The notes below the pieces were generated by a model, which was not told the origin of the DNA, made no database searches, and saw only the letters and a list, made by a program, of their open reading frames with translations. From Chelydra serpentina (taxonomy: Eukaryota > Chordata > Testudines > Chelydridae), in the NCBI GenBank assembly GCA_037349315.1, contig JBAIAC010000027.1:6603001-6667000 (forward strand): a stretch of DNA of 64,000 nt, written 5' to 3'. Below are positions 43,985 through 55,399 of this stretch, piece after piece. Positions within the stretch are counted from its first letter, which is position 1. Each line of letters starts with the position of its first letter. Both the position numbers and the translations under genes were made by a program.

Positions 43985-44715
43985 ACAGGTCTCCGGTGTC
44001 GGGGCATGGCGTGACAGACATTCCCTGCCTCAGTTTACAAGGTGTAATAGCCAATCCAGAGGTCCAGGCCATAAGCTCAGTGTGCAGTCTTTAGCCAGTT
44101 AAATAATAACCAACTCGGAATCTATCTGTCCACATCTTCAAACAAACATAAAAGACGGATACTTAGTTGCTGCGCTTTAAGGCCAGGATCTGACCTGCTT
44201 CTGGGTTAGCACTGGGGAGCTCCTCCACTATCCCAGTCTCACCCACCACTACTCTCACAGGAAGCAGGCAAGACTTTAATTGGCCTGCTGGCTCCCTATT
44301 GGTCTGTGTCCCTCTTGGCCTTTCTAGGCCTCTGGAGGACTAAATCTCACTGGGAGCGTGCCCCAAATGAGTTTTCTTGGAGCAGGGCATGTCAGGGCAC
44401 CCATGCCTCCAGCAGGGGGGATGAGACGGCCCTGTCACAGACACCTTTGGAAAGCTGTAAATATGAAGGAACAAATGACTGCCTATAGGGAAATCATTTT
44501 GACCCCAGTTCTGGAAAGCACGTGTATAATTTTTTTTTTTTTAGATTTAAAGTGATAAAAAAAGACACCTAGCCAAGGTTGGAGGTGCCTTAACGCATTC
44601 ATTAAGCATGCATTGCAATAAAATCCCAGCAGCACTCAAATAATCATTTCAGCAGCCAGCCTGACAACGAGAGAAACTCATTTTCACCTCGTCCTCCTTA
44701 TGGGACGTGCCTAAC
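43985..44715. other. Unique non-coding sequence
   Basis: No recognised family or gene. A T run of 13 lies at about 44530-44542. Confidence 0.4.
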
Positions 44716-44720
44716 ATCAG

Positions 44721-44759
44721 GCGCGTGCTTTAGGCCCATTGATTTCAGTGGGACTTAGG
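44721..44759. repeat. Left half of a MITE split by a SINE
   Basis: 'gcgcgtgctttaggcccattgatttcagtgggactta' is the left arm and centre of the 'CTTAAGTGCTTTCCTGAA' palindromic family. Its continuation follows the SINE at 44937. Confidence 0.65.
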
Positions 44760-44936
44760 AGGGAGGGATAGCTCAGTGGTTTGAGCATTGGTCTCCTAAA
44801 CCTAGGGTTGTGAGTTCAATCCTTGAGGGGGCCATTTAGGGGTCTGGGGCAAAAAAATGGGGATTGGTCCTGCTTTGAGCAGGGGGTTGGACTATAAATG
44901 ACCTCCTGAGGTCCCTTCCAACCCAGAAATTCTATG
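44760..44936 (+). mobile_element. tRNA-derived SINE (tortoise Pol III/SINE type), copy 3
   Basis: The A-box-like TAGCTCAGTGG is at 44769-44779, and 'gagcattggtctcctaaacctagggttgtgagttcaatcc' follows. The body 'ccatttaggggtctgggg' and the CR1-like tail 'gggttggactataaatgacctcctgaggtcccttccaaccc' end at 'attctatg'. The tail carries a 3-base insertion (ACTATAAATGACC against the usual ACTAGATGACC). It is in the ATTCTATG tail class, like copy 2. Confidence 0.93.
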
Positions 44937-44982
44937 TGCTTAAATGCTGTCCCAAATCAGAATGTTTCCCTGAATTGCGGTC
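44937..44982. repeat. Right half of a MITE split by a SINE
   Basis: 'tgcttaaatgctgtcccaaatcag' and 'ttccctgaattgcgg' complete the palindromic element begun at 44721. Confidence 0.55.
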
Positions 44983-44984
44983 TC

Positions 44985-45250
44985 TAAGAAGTAGGAATTA
45001 AAATATGTGGATTTTGTTCTTGTTAGTATCTAGCTGCACCCAGCCCAGGGTCCCCACTGCCATTAACCTCTTCCTTTCTAGAGCCATGTTCCATACCCTG
45101 CAGGATTCAATGGGGAATAATAACCTTCCTATAGAATTTTTGAACTATCCTATATAGTTATTTTCCTCCGATAGAAATGTCTATTTAAAAAAAAATCTAT
45201 AGGAAAGTATATTTCTCTGTTTAATTCTATATGTTTCAATAGTCATTTGT
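44985..45250. other. Unique AT-rich sequence
   Basis: No feature recognised. Confidence 0.35.
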
Positions 45251-45254
45251 ATAG

Positions 45255-45520
45255 TACCTGACTTAATTTCTAAAAGATTTCAGCCCTATTGTGCAATTTT
45301 TCCATAAGGGAACATTAATTATATTTTTGCAACACCCACATGAGACAGACAGGCAGTAGCATACATATTTTACAGAGGTGAAAACTGAAACACAGGTAGG
45401 CTAAGTGATTCGCCTAAGGTCAGAGACCAAGTCAGTAGCAGAGTTGGAGCTGGAACTCAGGCGTTCTGACTCGCGGTGACCTACAGTCACTCTGCTATGC
45501 TTCCTGTTCAATACTTTCTG
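45255..45520 (+). repeat. MIR/CORE-SINE-type copy
   Basis: 'tttgcaacacccacatgagacagacaggcagtagcatacatattttacagaggtgaaaactgaaacacaggtaggctaagtgattcgcctaaggtcagag' then 'agcagagttggagctggaactcaggcgttctgac' follows the full MIR order. It is among the longer MIR copies here. Confidence 0.75.
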
Positions 45521-45735
45521 TTGTGTGGATCATGTATCACGAGACCATGAGTTAATGTTTCAGTGTTAAACAAGGGTCCTTTTTGTCTAAAACCCTTCCT
45601 AGAGTCATACTTACTGTCTCCTCCTTATTGGTTCAACACTGCAAGATGCTGAGCACAGAGGAGCTAATCCAGCAAAACCCTTAAGCGTTTGCCTCACTTT
45701 AAGCACGTGAGTAATCCCAATGAAGTCACATGCTA
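45521..45735. other. Unique spacer with a MITE trace
   Basis: 'gagctaatccagcaaaacccttaagcg ... tttaagcacgtgagtaatcccaatgaagtca' (about 45660-45728) looks like half of the 'CTTAAGTGCTTTCC' family. Confidence 0.4.
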
Positions 45736-45737
45736 CA

Positions 45738-45826
45738 GGCCCAGATCCTCAAAGGTATTTAGGCACCTATCTTCCCTTGATTTCAATGGAAGTTAGGCAC
45801 CTAAATACCTTTGAGGATCTAGGCTT
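45738..45826. repeat. Near-perfect palindromic MITE (89 bp)
   Basis: The left arm (45738-45769) contains GATCCTCAAAGGTATTTAGG and CACCTA. The right arm (45792-45826) contains TAGGCACCTAAATACC and TTTGAGGATCTAGGC. About 27 bases pair on each side around a short centre. It is the cleanest member of the TTTAGGCACCTA family. Confidence 0.88.
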
Positions 45827-47000
45827 AAATCCCTTGCTGGATTGGGGCTAGTGTGCTCAACCCCTTGGAAAATCAAGCCCTAAATTCAGATTAATCCAAC
45901 CAGTGATTTAAATTGAAAATTGATTGGGCATTAAGGATTGATCCTTTTCATTTCATGTGCGTGTGTGTGTGTATATATATATTTACTTTGAATATTTAGC
46001 CACTTAAAATATTCATCAACTATTTTCACTTTGTTACTCTTCACTTATGCATTTTAAACATCTTCTCTCAAGTCAGCCCAGTCTCCTTTTTCATGAATCT
46101 TTATCTCTGTCCTATGGGCATCTGTATCCCTGTCCTAATGTTCCACTGTACGAGCATTGAGCTGTTCATAGCCCTAATCATACAAAATCAGATGATTTAT
46201 TATTGAAGTGACAGAAAGAAGGCACAAAGTGTTAGGAGAAAAGAGAAAAGATAAAGTGGTACTGGAAGTTTCATCTCTATTAGCTGAAGTGCATGGTGGT
46301 ACCAAAATAATAAAGTTAGGGTTATATACATTGCCCTTCGTTAAGGCCCTGCAACAAAAGCCATAAAAATGGGCCTCATTTAAGTCAGTGGTTTTCTTGT
46401 GTGAGCTCATTGCAGGGTCGGGGCCTTAATGACTGCCAGTGTATAGCCAGGAATCAGAGAATCATCCCAGGGAAATGTTTAAAAGTTTTAGTTCAATGTT
46501 ACACTATTGCCAAGCATTCAAAAATCATGAGGGACCCTTTAAAATCCTGATTGTTTAAAAAACAAACACATTTTAGGTTCTTTTTATCTGTCTTCTGGGT
46601 TTTGAGCCTTTAAGGTTCGTGTCTGCGAGATTTCCTCTGCAACCACAAGGGCTGAAAACTTTTTTAAAAGAAAAAGCTGAAATTTTCATGCCTTCAGTGG
46701 ACTCCAGAAGCTCAGGCTTTAAGAATAAACACCAGCAATCACAAGACTCCTGATAAAATTGCAAGAGTTGGCAACACTAAGTTTTGCTCTGTGCAGCAAA
46801 ACTATGCACATACTGATAATTCCCCCAGTGAATAATGCTTCTGTTAGAAAGATATCAGATACCTGGAATATTATTGTTATTTTCATGATATCAAAATAGA
46901 CGATAGATAATGAGGTTTGGATTTGATGCTATTTGAAATTAGAATTAGATGAACGGTTCTTAGGATCTGCTATTGCATTATTTACGCATCACAGCTGGGA
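45827..47000. other. Unique AT-rich sequence
   Basis: Includes (GT)n/(AT)n at 45957-45982. No gene recognised. Confidence 0.4.
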
Positions 47001-48425
47001 AAAGAAAAAGAAAAATCCCCACCCCAGGTCACTTCACATCCCTTTCCTTAAGGCTTACTTTATTTCCAGAAACAAAACTAGAGCAAATCAGTTCCAACTG
47101 CTGGGCCATAGCCACCCTAAATCTTTCAAGCTTTAGCTTGCTGGGATAAAAGCAGGCACATTATCTCCCTATTGCCGCCCCCATTGTACTAGTGTCCCCT
47201 TTCTTTTTGTAGTCCCACCCAGATCAGCTGTGTCACTGGAACCTGGTAACTCCTTGAGCACCTTCTCTTCAGTTCTGCGATCCTGCAAGATCTGACAGAC
47301 TAATGTAGGGCAGTTCAGCCAGATTAGTGTTTGAATGAGCTCTCCCAAGAACAGCTAGGTGCTCTGAATAATGGTCCTGGCAGAGTGGAGTCTGTATTAT
47401 TCCTCCACCACCACCCCAGCTTGGTAGTAGGGCTGCTGAAAGTGCTAACAGGTCCTGACCAGTTGTGATCATTAAAGATCCCATGACACTGTAAGAATAA
47501 GGATGTTATTGACCACAGTCCAAGTTGTGTAATTACATTTGGGTGACCTCTATCCTCCTTGCACTGGATAGAATATGCTTCTCGGCATATTCTCAAACAT
47601 GGCCACATTTGTGTGCTGGGTGAAGTGCGCTGTATACATACCGCAAAGCACTTGGAGTTAAAAGATGTAGGTTTTGGCAGGGAGAAGGTAAACACTCCCT
47701 GTGGTTTTGTAATGACCTCAGCTGCCTGCCCTGATTGTCAAGGTACCAGGGCAGAAGCAGCTGTGGCAAATTAAGTAATCTGCCTCACCAGCATTCCTGA
47801 GGAGAATGCTGTCAGAGGAAGCTGGGTTGGCTGGCAGGCAGGCAGGAGCTAAACCCTCCTTGAACAGTGGAGGAAAGTATTAACTGGAGCCCCTTTCCCC
47901 TTTTTTTTAATCAATTCAAACGGCTGTGTGGAGCTGTCATTTTTGGAAAGTCTGACAGGAGCCCCTATGAACTCTGTGGGGCAGGGCCTTCTGGTTGTTA
48001 GGAGAGTGCTCTGAAAAGCTGGAGTCACTTGGACTTCAAGGCCCTGGAGTATCTGTCTCTCAGGTGACGATGGCTCACCTGACCCGTGCAGGTAAGGCAT
48101 TACTATTGTTTATACTTTGTAGCAAAGATGTGCATCCTCCTCATGGCTGATTTCCTCTGGGTTCATGGGTGGGGTGGTCATGGCTGCCTTGTAGCTGCAA
48201 TTGCTCCTGCTCTGTGAGGGGAATTGCTGGAGGCCGCTCCACCAGTCCTACCTTTTCTCCTCCATTGATTACACGGGGATATGCAGGGATCCCCTATAGA
48301 GTTGGCTCCATTAACCTTGTGCAGACTTTCCTCTGGCAGAACTGCCCCAGTTCCCTGATGCTACTTGCAGGATCGAGGCCAGGGTTAGCCCTAGAGGGAA
48401 AACAAGTACAAAGTCTTTCACTTAG
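47001..48425. other. Unique non-coding sequence
   Basis: No family or gene recognised. Reading frames of up to 123 codons on the minus strand (47324-47695) have no recognisable domain. Confidence 0.4.
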
Positions 48426-48429
48426 AAAG

Positions 48430-49162
48430 GAAAAATCAAGTGCCCAACTCCAAAATAGGGAATAACTGGCTACGCGGTGAACTGCTGGAAGGGATCTGGG
48501 GGTTATAATGGATCACAAACTGAACATGAGTTAACAATGTGATGCGCTTGATAAAAAGCTAAATGTTATTCTGGGATGCATTATCAGGAGTGTCATATGT
48601 AAGACACCAGGCCTGCTTTGCTTGGCACTGGTGAGGTCTCAGCTGGAGTATTGTGTCCAGTTCTGGGTGCTACGCTATAGGAAAGATGTGGACAAACTGG
48701 AGAGGGTCCAGCATAGCGCAACAAAAATGATATAAGGTTTAGAAAACCTGACCTGTGAGGGGAGGTTAAGGAGACTGGGCATGGTTAGATTTGAGAGACG
48801 AAGCGTGGGGGGGAGGGAGACCTTATAACAGTCATCAAATATGTTCAGGGCTGTTATAAAGAGGACTGTGATCAATTGTTCTGTGTCCTTTGAAGGTAGG
48901 ACAAGAAGTAATAGGTTTAATCTGCAGCAAGGGAGACTTCGATTAGATATTAGGAAAAATATTCCAACTATAAGGGTAGTTAAACTCTGGAACAGGCTTC
49001 CAAGGGAGGTTGTGAAATCCCTATCAATGGAGGTTTTTAAGAACAGGTTGGAAAAATACCTGTCAGGAATGGTCTAAGTTTACTTGGTCCTGCCTCAGTG
49101 CTGGGGATTGGACTAGATGACGTCTCGAGGTCCCTTCCAGCTCTACATTTCTATGATTCTCT
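48430..49162 (+). mobile_element. CR1 LINE, 5'-truncated copy (about 730 bp)
   Basis: The copy holds the end of ORF2 followed by the 3' terminus. Conserved protein traces in broken frames include LEYCVQFW-like sequence near 48640-48670, a 'LERVQ'-like region near 48695, and then the intact piece at 48841-49077. The 3' end reads 'tggactagatgacgtctcgaggtcccttccagctct', ending 'tttctatgattct'. CR1 inserts by target-primed reverse transcription and is usually truncated at the 5' side, as here. Multiple stops show that it is inactive. Confidence 0.95.
48841..49077 (+). pseudogene. CR1 ORF2 carboxy-terminal remnant
   Basis: The open piece encodes the last part of the CR1 reverse-transcriptase polyprotein, recognisable by RTRSN, LQQGRLRLDIRKN, WNRLPREVV and MEVFKNRLEKYL. 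It is only 78 codons of a protein that is normally around 900-1000 residues, and has no start of its own. Upstream codons are in other frames with stops. Function lost. Confidence 0.9.
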
Positions 49163-51290
49163 GAAAAGAAACCTGGTGAACTCCCAGATGGGAAAGCACA
49201 GTGTTGTTAAAAAACACATTCATGTCTTCGCCTTTGCCGTCTGGAAGCTCCTTCTCTGGGACTCTGTCCTTTGTGACCGGTTCACTGGTATTTGTGCAAT
49301 AGCTCAGGAACAATCAATACATCTCCGGAAAATCGGGACACCTAGCAGCCAGGAAATGTTGGTCTTGCGTGTCATATTGTGTGTCTGTATTTGATGTCAT
49401 ACAGCCATGTGAGATGCCTCAATACAGCCCTGCTATACAAACCAACAAACAACAACAACCCCCCCCCCCCCACTCCATCCCTTCACTGTGTGGGCAGAAA
49501 CTCATCTTATAGCATGTAACAAAATGCCTGGGCGGACAGAAAAGCTGGGAGGCAGTTTAAACCTCTCCTCCCGTGGAGATGTCGCAATTTAGTGAATCGT
49601 TAAGAAATAATATGGGGTGTATCCCTCTCAACACATAATCAAACCAGAAAACTCGCAGGCGTCTCTTCTCAACATAATTGGGGGCAGCGGGAGGGGAGCG
49701 ACCGTGTGAATCAAACCTGTTCCTTTAAAGGAGGCTCCCCCCTCCCCTGTTGATTGTGGTGGGTTTTTTTTTTTAAAGGGGGGAGGGAAACCCTTGCAGA
49801 ACTAATTTAGTTAAAATTTACACTCCTCGATTTTGTGCCTCATTTTTTCCCCTTTCCAGTTTTGTAGCTGTGATGCAATATTGATCCAAAGATCTATAGG
49901 ATCATACCACAGCTCCAGGTAGGTGGTGGGGAATTGAGGCTCGGCTTCATTTCCATCTGAATGGTGCAGAAAATAATTCCTCTTTCCCGCTTTTATTGCT
50001 TTGAACATTGCATCTCTCTCATTGTAGGAGAATTAGTTGTGGTGGAAAGAAACGACCCTGTTTTCTGAGGCAGAGTAGAACGGAACAATTTAGGAGCCAT
50101 GTAGGGAGAAGGCAGCTTGCTCACTGCCGTTTGTTTGGGGCTACCGGGTTGAGCTGAATACGTTAAAAGGATCTGCACATTGGGGTTCAAATGGGGACAA
50201 TCAGGGCGGATGCTGTAATCAGTTACAACCTCTCTTGGTCCCTATAATGCGAGTTCCTTATCTGACTGTGAGCCCAATCCAGGTGAGCATGCTGTTGCTC
50301 AGCTCTGGTCTAGGTATCCATGCAAAGCTTTAAAAAAACATGTGGTAAAATGGCCGCAGAAGGAAACCATACGTCGGGCTAGATACACCCTGTGTCGCAA
50401 AGGATTTCACCTTCCTGGCCAGAGTGGGATGTTGTTGGTGATGGAGGGTCAACAGGCTTCTGTGTTGGGTGTATGAAGTGCCTTTCAGGATTAAGGCCTT
50501 AGTTTTCACAGGTGCTACCATTAGACTCCCAGTGGCAAACATTTCATTAAATCAGCACATTCCATGGTTGCAGCCTGGTCTTGCTAGTCATGTTGTAGTC
50601 CCCTTGGTGCAGGGGAGGGAAATTGGTAGGTGTAGCCTCCCCTCCCCCCCCCCCCCCCCCCCAGCTAGCTTTCCATCAACTGGGGTCATTTTGCTCAGAT
50701 TTAAATGTGGGCCAGAAACGGGGCAAAACAGGTTAATTTGACCGATTGCTGCTTTCAAAAAAGACCTGTCTGTCCGGTGTTTAAAGAGCAGCCGTTAATT
50801 TGAAATCTGCATCTTTCTGAAATTTTTATATAGTTACAAGTAACACTTAGGATCATTGAAAGTGGAAAAATTAGTGAGATTGTCTTTATTTCCCATCCAC
50901 TTTGTTTACTTTGTATGTGGGAGAGCCCTTGGTAAGGTCAGTTTCACTTTTCTCCTGCATAGTCCAGCACGGGAAAAACTGACCATCTGAAAACCCCTGT
51001 AGGAGAATCAGCAAGGTAGAAAAAAACAAACACAAAACCTTATACTGGCAGAGGGATGTTTTTAGAGGTGGTATTCCTAAAAATTCAGGACATACTATTT
51101 TAAATGAGGGTCTATTAGAAAATGGATTTTTTTTTAAATTAAAAACATTCCAGTTGACTGGTAATAATTTGGAGAATATAATCTATTGAAGAGACACAAA
51201 GTGTCATTTTAAAAAAAAATCATACATAGAGCAAGAGGGATTCCTTGACTTTTGCTTCATATCTCAACTTGCTTGGTTCTATATTTTTAG
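49163..51290. other. Unique sequence with C runs
   Basis: Homopolymer C tracts lie at 49459-49471 (13) and 50644-50662 (19). No gene recognised. A plus frame at 49098-49394 begins inside the CR1 tail and has no domain. Confidence 0.45.
50644..50662. repeat. Poly-C run
   Basis: Nineteen consecutive C residues, followed by AGCTAGCT. Length is probably unstable and assembly error is possible. Confidence 0.9.
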
Positions 51291-51291
51291 A

Positions 51292-51455
51292 CCATGAGTA
51301 CGGCAATACTGGGTCAGAGTATTGGTCCATCTGGCCCAGTATCCTGTCTTTTCAGTGGCCTGTGCCAGATCCCTCAGAGAGAATGAACAGAACACGCAAT
51401 TTCAGCAGATCCAGTCCCAGCTTCAGGTAGTTGGAAGTGTAGGCACCTCTTTTTT
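51292..51455 (-). mobile_element. CR1-type LINE 3' fragment ('AGAACATAAGAA' tail family)
   Basis: 'gtacggcaatactgggtcagagtattggtccatctggcccagtatcctgtcttttcagtggcctgtgccagatccctcagagagaatgaacagaaca' is the third copy of the fragment type at 2630 and 35207. The terminal 'agaacataagaat' is lost. A T run (51450-51464) follows. Confidence 0.7.
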
Positions 51456-52650
51456 TTTTTTTTTAAATCCTGGGCATGGCGGCTGGGTTTTCTCCTTCCC
51501 CCTCAACCCCTCTTCCCCTCACCCCAAATAAACAGTGCGATGATTGTGAAGAGTAAATGAAATTATGGCCTATATTGGATTTTAAGCATGAATATATTAA
51601 ATTCACACAGCGAATTGAATGAACTAAATCAGACAAGTATTTTTTTCTGGCAGAGGGGGAAGCTGCCACCTGTTCATGAGCTTGGAAACCTCAAATCACA
51701 CTTTTGATATTGTGTCCCACTCAAAGTTTTAAACAGGCTTCTCTCCTCTTAAAGAGTGTGTGGGTGGGGGGGTGTAGAAATACCATAGTTTGCCAAGGAA
51801 ACAGCACTGTCTTTTCCATCAGTCATAAAAAAAAGAATCAAAAAGGTTTCAACAACTAGGACAGTATTATTGAGCTGACAAATATGGGTCATGAAAAAAT
51901 ACTGTTAGTATAATAAGGTTAGCATAAGGGATACAAATCTTGAGAACTCCATGCCAGTTACTTAGCCTGTGCTGTGAAGGAAAGGAAGGATAGACTACAA
52001 CGGGGCAGTGTAGCCCCTGGAACTAAGAACAACATATAAAGGTCCATCTAACTGCACCAACTTGGCCTAATGGTTCTAGAAGCAGAGGTCTCCTCTCAGG
52101 AGAATGTGGCGTTTATTCTCCAACACAGAATCCACCCTGCAACTTCTTGGTGTGATTTTTAGTCCTGGCATTTAACGCGATGCCCATGTTTTTTTCCCAT
52201 CCTCTAGTACCGCTGCTGCTCACCAAGAACTTCCCATCCAATAGGGTTTCTGACTTGTCAAGTCTTTATTGGGCCATCCTCTCTTTAGCACTCAGACTTA
52301 GGGCTATTTAAGCATTTATAGAAATGTGTGTTTTGAAACACAGTGCAACTCTTGCTATAGGATTTGCGTTCTGTCAATGGCAAGTGGAGCAAATATTGAG
52401 AGTGCATCTCGAAGACGCCAATTACCATTGCTCTTGGTCATTCAGGGCGAAATTCATCCCTGTGAATATAGGGTAAATATTAAGCCTGTGAGCTACTTAA
52501 ACAGAAGGGCTTAAGTAGTGGGTAGAATTTGTGCAGGAACTCTGCGTTCAGTTTTCACCACTAGGGTTACTGGAAGGATAAAGCATAGAACTCGGAAAAC
52601 CATGGGAACTTTATCATGGTTTGTTTCCCAGTGTTCTGATCTCACTGACT
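51456..52650. other. Unique non-coding sequence
   Basis: No family or gene recognised. Confidence 0.4.
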
Positions 52651-52660
52651 CTAACTCAGT

Positions 52661-52786
52661 TAGGGTGACCAGGCAGCAAGTGTGAAAAATTGGGACAGGG
52701 GGTGGGAGGTAATAGGAGCCTATATTAAAAAAAAAGACCCCAAAATCAGGACTGTCCCTATAAAATCAGGGCATCTGGTCACCCTA
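52661..52786. mobile_element. 126-bp hAT-type MITE, TAGGGTGACC family
   Basis: Ends are TAGGGTGACCAG at the left and CTGGTCACCCTA at the right, perfect inverted repeats over 12 bases. The 8-mer AACTCAGT flanks it exactly (52653-52660 and 52787-52794). The perfect 8-bp duplication supports a hAT-type origin. The interior 'gggacagggggtgggaggtaataggagcctatatt' is shared with the element at 61630. It is non-coding. Confidence 0.94.
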
Positions 52787-52794
52787 AACTCAGT

Positions 52795-53408
52795 GATTGA
52801 AGCAGCTCATGAAAATCTTATGTACAAAGTATGTTCTTTTAACAGGCCTGTGCTCCTTGACAAATCGTCTGTCAAACAATTTTGTAGACCCCTGGATGAC
52901 TTGTAATTGCGAGAAGCCCCCAACGCTAAAGCTTCCCAGGGACAACGCTTGGTGCTTCTGCCGAGTCATTTCTGCTATTTCAGTTGTTTTCACTCCACGG
53001 TTCAAGTGTGTGGATTCCGCGCTGCCAGACTTGCATGTACAGCGGCTGTCTTTGAAAACTGCTGAGCTGTTCCGGCAGGTCCCCCTCGGGTCTGCAGGTT
53101 CTTGCTGGGCATCTCCATTACAATGCATTGTCCCAGCCAGCAGAACCCTGCTGGAATGGCTTTGCATTCTTCAATCAGAACCAACTGTACACCTATGCCT
53201 GTGGATGGTTTCTGCTGTGTTCTGAACCAGTGGAAGCTGTAGGCAATTTAACAGAAGGAGAGGCATCCCTGTGCAAGGCATCCAGGCAATGTGATCGCAT
53301 GACAGTTAAAGGGGAAGACCAAACCAAAAAAAAAGAATTCTCCAGCTTTGTTTGCTGTCCCATGACTGAACTACCTCCCATGCCCGCTTTAACTAGACTT
53401 GTGGAAAC
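52795..53408. other. Unique sequence with overlapping frames
   Basis: A 142-codon plus frame (52797-53225) and a 125-codon minus frame (52790-53167) overlap. Neither has a recognised domain, and they shadow each other. No gene is called. Confidence 0.4.
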
Positions 53409-53411
53409 TGA

Positions 53412-53643
53412 GGCTGTGGCTACACTGGGAATTTCAGCTCCCCATGTAGTTGCACCAGAGCAAACCCTGAGTGTGGATAGGCAAAGCTGTTATCGGCTGT
53501 GATTGTAACAGTGCAGCTTAGCCATGCTTGAAACCTGGGCGAGCCAAACCCGCACGAATCGTGGTTTAGAGCAGTTCTGCCTGCCTACAGTAGGGGTTCA
53601 CAATGGGGGCTGTAACTGGGCAAATCCCAGTGGAGACAAGGCC
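53412..53643. mobile_element. MITE with GTCTACACTGGG-type ends
   Basis: The left end GGCTGTGGCTACACTGGG and right end CCCAGTGGAGACAAGGCC are inverted repeats at 14 of 18 positions. The interior 'cgagccaaacccgcacgaatcg' retains some CpG. No clear target duplication could be read. It is non-coding and shares its end style with 20236. Confidence 0.7.
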
Positions 53644-53651
53644 GTATGGAT

Positions 53652-53750
53652 GTATTCTCCTCTCTCTTACACCGGTTTTACACCTAGTGTAACCACTGGT
53701 GTCAGCAGACTCCTGCTTTACGCCAGTGAGAGGAGAATCAAAGCCTTGAA
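53652..53750. repeat. MITE, 'TTACACCGGTTTTACACC' family
   Basis: 'ctctcttacaccggttttacacctagtgtaaccactggtgtcagcagactcctgctttacgccagtgagaggagaatcaaagcc' shows inverted arms around a diverged centre. It lies directly beside the preceding MITE. Confidence 0.65.
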
Positions 53751-55395
53751 GTTCAGGGCTGGGTGAATTTGTCATAGTCCGTGTAGACGTCTATAAAACA
53801 CAAGAGATAACAAATGTTAAACCTGCTAGCAAGAGAATTTCAGCCACCAGCTTTCTGATAGTTTCTCACTCCTAACCCTTGAATCTTTATAAGATGGTAG
53901 GAAAATCCACGAGAAGAAGGGGTGAAATACTGAAATTCTTCTCCCTCTGATCTCCTGTTTGAATAAAACTTACATGCAATGTTAATAGGAAGCTTGCAAG
54001 TTTGCTTTTAAGGTGGTATTTTGCTCTGGGATATCTCTCCAGTAGAAGAACCTCTTATCACAATAAGAATTTAGAGCATTCACATTAGCCTTTTTTAGGC
54101 CTTGTCTTCTGCCAAGATGATACTGAGCTTTATTCTCAGTATCCATTGGAAGAACATTGTGTTTGCAATTATTCCCCTCTCCCCATCTTCTTGTTTTGAT
54201 TAGCCTCTATTAATAAGTTTGGTTTGAGAGGAAGAGAAAGAGGAGCCTTTTAGGACTAAGTAGCAGCAGTCTTAGAAAAGTGTTTGCTTTAGCCAATGAA
54301 AATTCAGTATGTAAAACACTTGCCTAGAACCCATTCAGACGTAAGCCTTGTATTCAGGTTGTTGGCGTATCTGGGAACACGATGAACCTTGAGTAACTGA
54401 CCCTGCTTGGGCTAGCAGTGAGGTTTGAACCCAGGAACCAAAAGCATGAGCCTCAGTCACTTGAGCTAAAGGATTCAGTCCTCTAGTTGGAATCTGTAAC
54501 AGCATCAGCCTCAGCCTCTAGATAGGCACATGGAAGCCAGTGACCTTTCAGCTCCACTTCACTCCACCCGAAACAGCTGCCCATATCCATAACAGCAAGA
54601 TCTACAAACACAGGAAGGGGAATTTGTTCAGATTTGTTTGGGGAAAAGGAGTAAAAAGGGTGTGTGTTGGGAGGAGGTGTATAGTTCCCCCCCCCACTTT
54701 ATGGTTTGCTTTAATATAGACACAGTAATGATGGGTGTTCTATACATATCTTATGGTAAATGGATAGAAGCCAGCCCGTCTTCAGCTTCCAAGTAATATT
54801 GCATGAGGCTTCACTTCTCACCCCTGCAAGCCCAACCATGGGGTTTGCTTCATGAACCCCTTGGCAGGGTTCCAACAGCCCCCTTGTTCAAATCTTCCAA
54901 ACCATTTTTACTTCAATTAATAATTATAAGGAGCCAAACAGAGCTATTCTTTCCCTCAAGCTAGTAAACTTCTGGGAAATCTTCTGCAAGCCTATCCCTT
55001 TAAAAGGCTTCTAGGCAAAAAACTGGATTCATCTGTCACTCATATTCACAATCTATGCAGGCAACTCATCCATACCCCTACAGGTAGCTAGTTATCCCAA
55101 CAGGAATTTCATATTCTAGTCTGAATCCTTGAACACAAATTGGTTCAACCCTATGGGTCTGCCTTGATTAGGGTCTGCTGACACAGATGTCCACAGCATG
55201 TGTTCCAAAAAAAGCTTCCTCAAATCACTGCTTGTTTCCCCAAAGGGAGCAAAGGTTGAGATGCTCCCTCCAGATCTTTTGCTAGGCTGAGCAAAGCTTC
55301 TGGAAAGTTTAATCCCCTAACCTTTCCTTGGTAGGTTAAATTTTATATATATATATAAAACTGTGGACTCATTCCCATTCTTAACAGAATATAGG
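53751..55395. other. Unique sequence with a MIR-like trace
   Basis: 'tgaggtttgaacccaggaaccaaaagcatgagcctcagtcacttgagc' (54418-54466) is a possible SINE remnant. A short (TA)n is at 55344-55358. No gene recognised. Confidence 0.4.
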
Positions 55396-55399
55396 TGCA

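Noticed and set aside
47324..47695. 123-codon minus-strand gene
   Set aside because: No recognised domain or gene structure; length within chance in low-stop sequence.
52661..52786. Tc1/mariner assignment from TA at both edges
   Set aside because: The flanking identical 8-mers fit a hAT duplication better; TA is part of the element ends.
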